This document shows positions 63,007 to 64,000 of a stretch of DNA of 64,000 nt, piece by piece. A program made the position numbers and the translations under genes. Origin of the DNA: Chthoniobacterales bacterium (GTDB lineage Bacteria > Verrucomicrobiota > Verrucomicrobiia > Chthoniobacterales > UBA10450). Position 1 is the stretch's first letter; every line of letters starts with the position of its first letter. Below the pieces are notes generated by a model that searched no databases, had not been told where the DNA came from, and worked only from the letters and a program-made list of their open reading frames with translations. The stretch lies in contig DATENU010000015.1 of assembly GCA_035274845.1 (NCBI GenBank), forward strand, positions 248,001 to 312,000. Reading direction: 5' to 3'.

Positions 63007-63882
63007 TCAGTAGTCCGCCGTCTCAAAGGTGATTCCAGCCGTCAAACATTCCGGGCAGAGCCGGTGGTCCGGATTCTCCGCTTCCGCTTCGGCCGACAAA
63101 ATAAATAATTTGTGACAGGGATCGTGCAGGCAATTGACGAACCGGCTGCTCATTCGCCCGGAGTGTGCGCATTGGCCGATCTGAATCAATCCTTCTTCGA
63201 CGCGCACCGTCATTCGCTGGTCGAACACGAAACATTCACCCTGCCAATGGTCGTTCCCGAATTGTTCCTGGTAGGCCGCGATCCCGCCGTGGAGTTGAAA
63301 GACGCTGTTGAATCCTGCTCGCTTGAAAAGGGTGGAAGCTTTTTCGCAGCGAATCCCACCTGTGCAATACATCAGGACGGTTTTGTCCTTCAAACCCTCC
63401 AACCGATTCACGTAGCCAGGCAGCTCACGGAAATGTTCGATGTCGCATGCGATCGCGTTCGCAAATCGTCCCGCCGCTGATTCAAATCGATTGCGAATGT
63501 CGAGCAGCACAGTGTCGGGGTTTTCTTCCATCATCCGTTTCCACTCCGCTGGGCTCAGGTGATTTTCTCGGTCGGGCGGAAGCGGGCCCGCGTTTAGGGT
63601 CACGATCTCCGGCCGCACTTTCACCACCAGCTTTGGGAAGGTCCCGGCGTCGCCCGCGCTGACTTTGATCTCGATGTCGCTAAAACGCGCGTCTGTCTTG
63701 AGAGCCGCGACGTATTGATTGATTCCGTCGGCCGGCCCCGCCAGCGTCCCGTTGATTCCCTCGGTCGCGATGATGATCCGGCCCTTCAGCCCGAGGGAAG
63801 CGCAGAGCGTCCGTTGCTGGCTAGCCAGGACCTCCGGGTCCCGGACTTCGACGAACTGATAGAAGAGAATGACTGGATACAT
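63007..63882 (-). CDS. trhO: tRNA uridine(34) hydroxylase, rhodanese-type
   Basis: 291 residues from ATG 63882; the frame extends 16 residues further into a tandem-word repeat. N-terminal domain with GRIIIATEGINGTLAGPADG, a rhodanese domain with active-site C-T-G-G-I-R-C-E-K-A-S, and a C-terminal Cys-rich part with CLHDPCHKLF and CPECL, probably zinc-binding. It hydroxylates U34 in wobble positions on the way to cmo5U or mo5U with oxygen. Confidence 0.92.
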   Translation of the reverse strand: MYPVILFYQFVEVRDPEVLASQQRTLCASLGLKGRIIIATEGINGTLAGPADGINQYVAALKTDARFSDIEIKVSAGDAGTFPKLVVKVRPEIVTLNAGPLPPDRENHLSPAEWKRMMEENPDTVLLDIRNRFESAAGRFANAIACDIEHFRELPGYVNRLEGLKDKTVLMYCTGGIRCEKASTLFKRAGFNSVFQLHGGIAAYQEQFGNDHWQGECFVFDQRMTVRVEEGLIQIGQCAHSGRMSSRFVNCLHDPCHKLFILSAEAEAENPDHRLCPECLTAGITFETADY

Positions 63883-63909
63883 TTGGGGTCGTTGCAGGGA
63901 ATGATCTCG

Positions 63910-63981
63910 CACAAAGTCCACGAAGGACACAAAGGGATTTTAGAATTTAGATCACGTTGTGGCCTTCGTGCCCTTCGCGTG
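63910..63981. repeat. Inverted tandem-word hairpin 8 (period 9, CACGAAGGA)
   Basis: Left arm at 63910-63936: CACAAAGTC, CACGAAGGA, CACAAAGGG. Right arm at 63957-63981: TGTGGCCTT, CGTGCCCTT, CGCGTGA. The loop is about 20 bases, AT-rich. It lies upstream of trhO; the other neighbour is beyond the window. Confidence 0.7.
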
Positions 63982-64000
63982 AGCTTTCCGAAGCGTTTAT

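Overview
The window is GC-rich chromosomal DNA of a Gram-negative bacterium, most likely a soil-type Verrucomicrobiota (Chthoniobacterales-like). This is inferred from the gene set: a DUF5069 protein, a secreted protein with the NISTR/GPSL repeats common in that phylum, a Dop/PafA-family ligase, and LPS genes for heptose and CMP-Kdo that imply an outer membrane. There is no rRNA operon, CRISPR array or intact insertion sequence. No gene-free stretch exceeds about 300 bases. The longest, 8350-8602, holds a probable terminator, a small palindrome and tRNA-Arg(ACG).

Layout. 1-8349 is the right edge of a contractile-injection-system (eCIS/phage-tail-like) cluster: a baseplate protein cut by the window start, a tail protein I-like protein, a large DUF6519/beta-helix protein and a small LysM-like coiled-coil protein. 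It ends facing the 3' end of tRNA-Arg. 8603-22227 carries two paralogous CgeB-like glycosyltransferases, pterin carbinolamine dehydratase, DUF5069, an orphan Dop/PafA homologue, a Deg protease overlapping a catalytically dead paralogue, a cation-efflux protein, a hexapeptide acyltransferase, an ABC exporter and DedA. 22378-34303 is mostly core: purB, a MacAB-like efflux operon with a double-receiver DUF4388 protein, queG, aroK, purE and tsaC. 34417-39886 is accessory: a repeat-rich secreted protein, acyltransferase 3, an M19-like dipeptidase, VOC and small unknowns. 40178-45789 is a minus-strand LPS/nucleotide run, transcribed hldA, gmhB, GT-C-like protein, kdsB, pyrG. 45964-64000 holds two secreted unknowns, phoH and a 7TM-HD phosphodiesterase, L,D-transpeptidase, a detached nuoBC pair, a hybrid histidine kinase, truA, ruvX, manC, a partial leucine-catabolism set, a TMTC-like TPR membrane protein and trhO.

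The most unusual signal is not a gene. At least eight intergenic sites carry short-period degenerate tandem words (mostly period 7, also 6, 8 and 9). Seven of these are arranged as two inverted arms, so the transcript would fold into a long hairpin. Each site uses a different word but the same architecture. Several arms supply the stop codon of the flanking gene. A second class, GC-rich REP-like palindromes, occurs between genes and also, it appears, in frame inside two coding sequences: the glycosyltransferase at 8603 and kdsB. The Dop/PafA stop codon lies in the terminus of another. These repeats, the Deg/pseudo-Deg pair, the orphan Dop homologue and the eCIS edge at a tRNA 3' end are the points most worth a second look.
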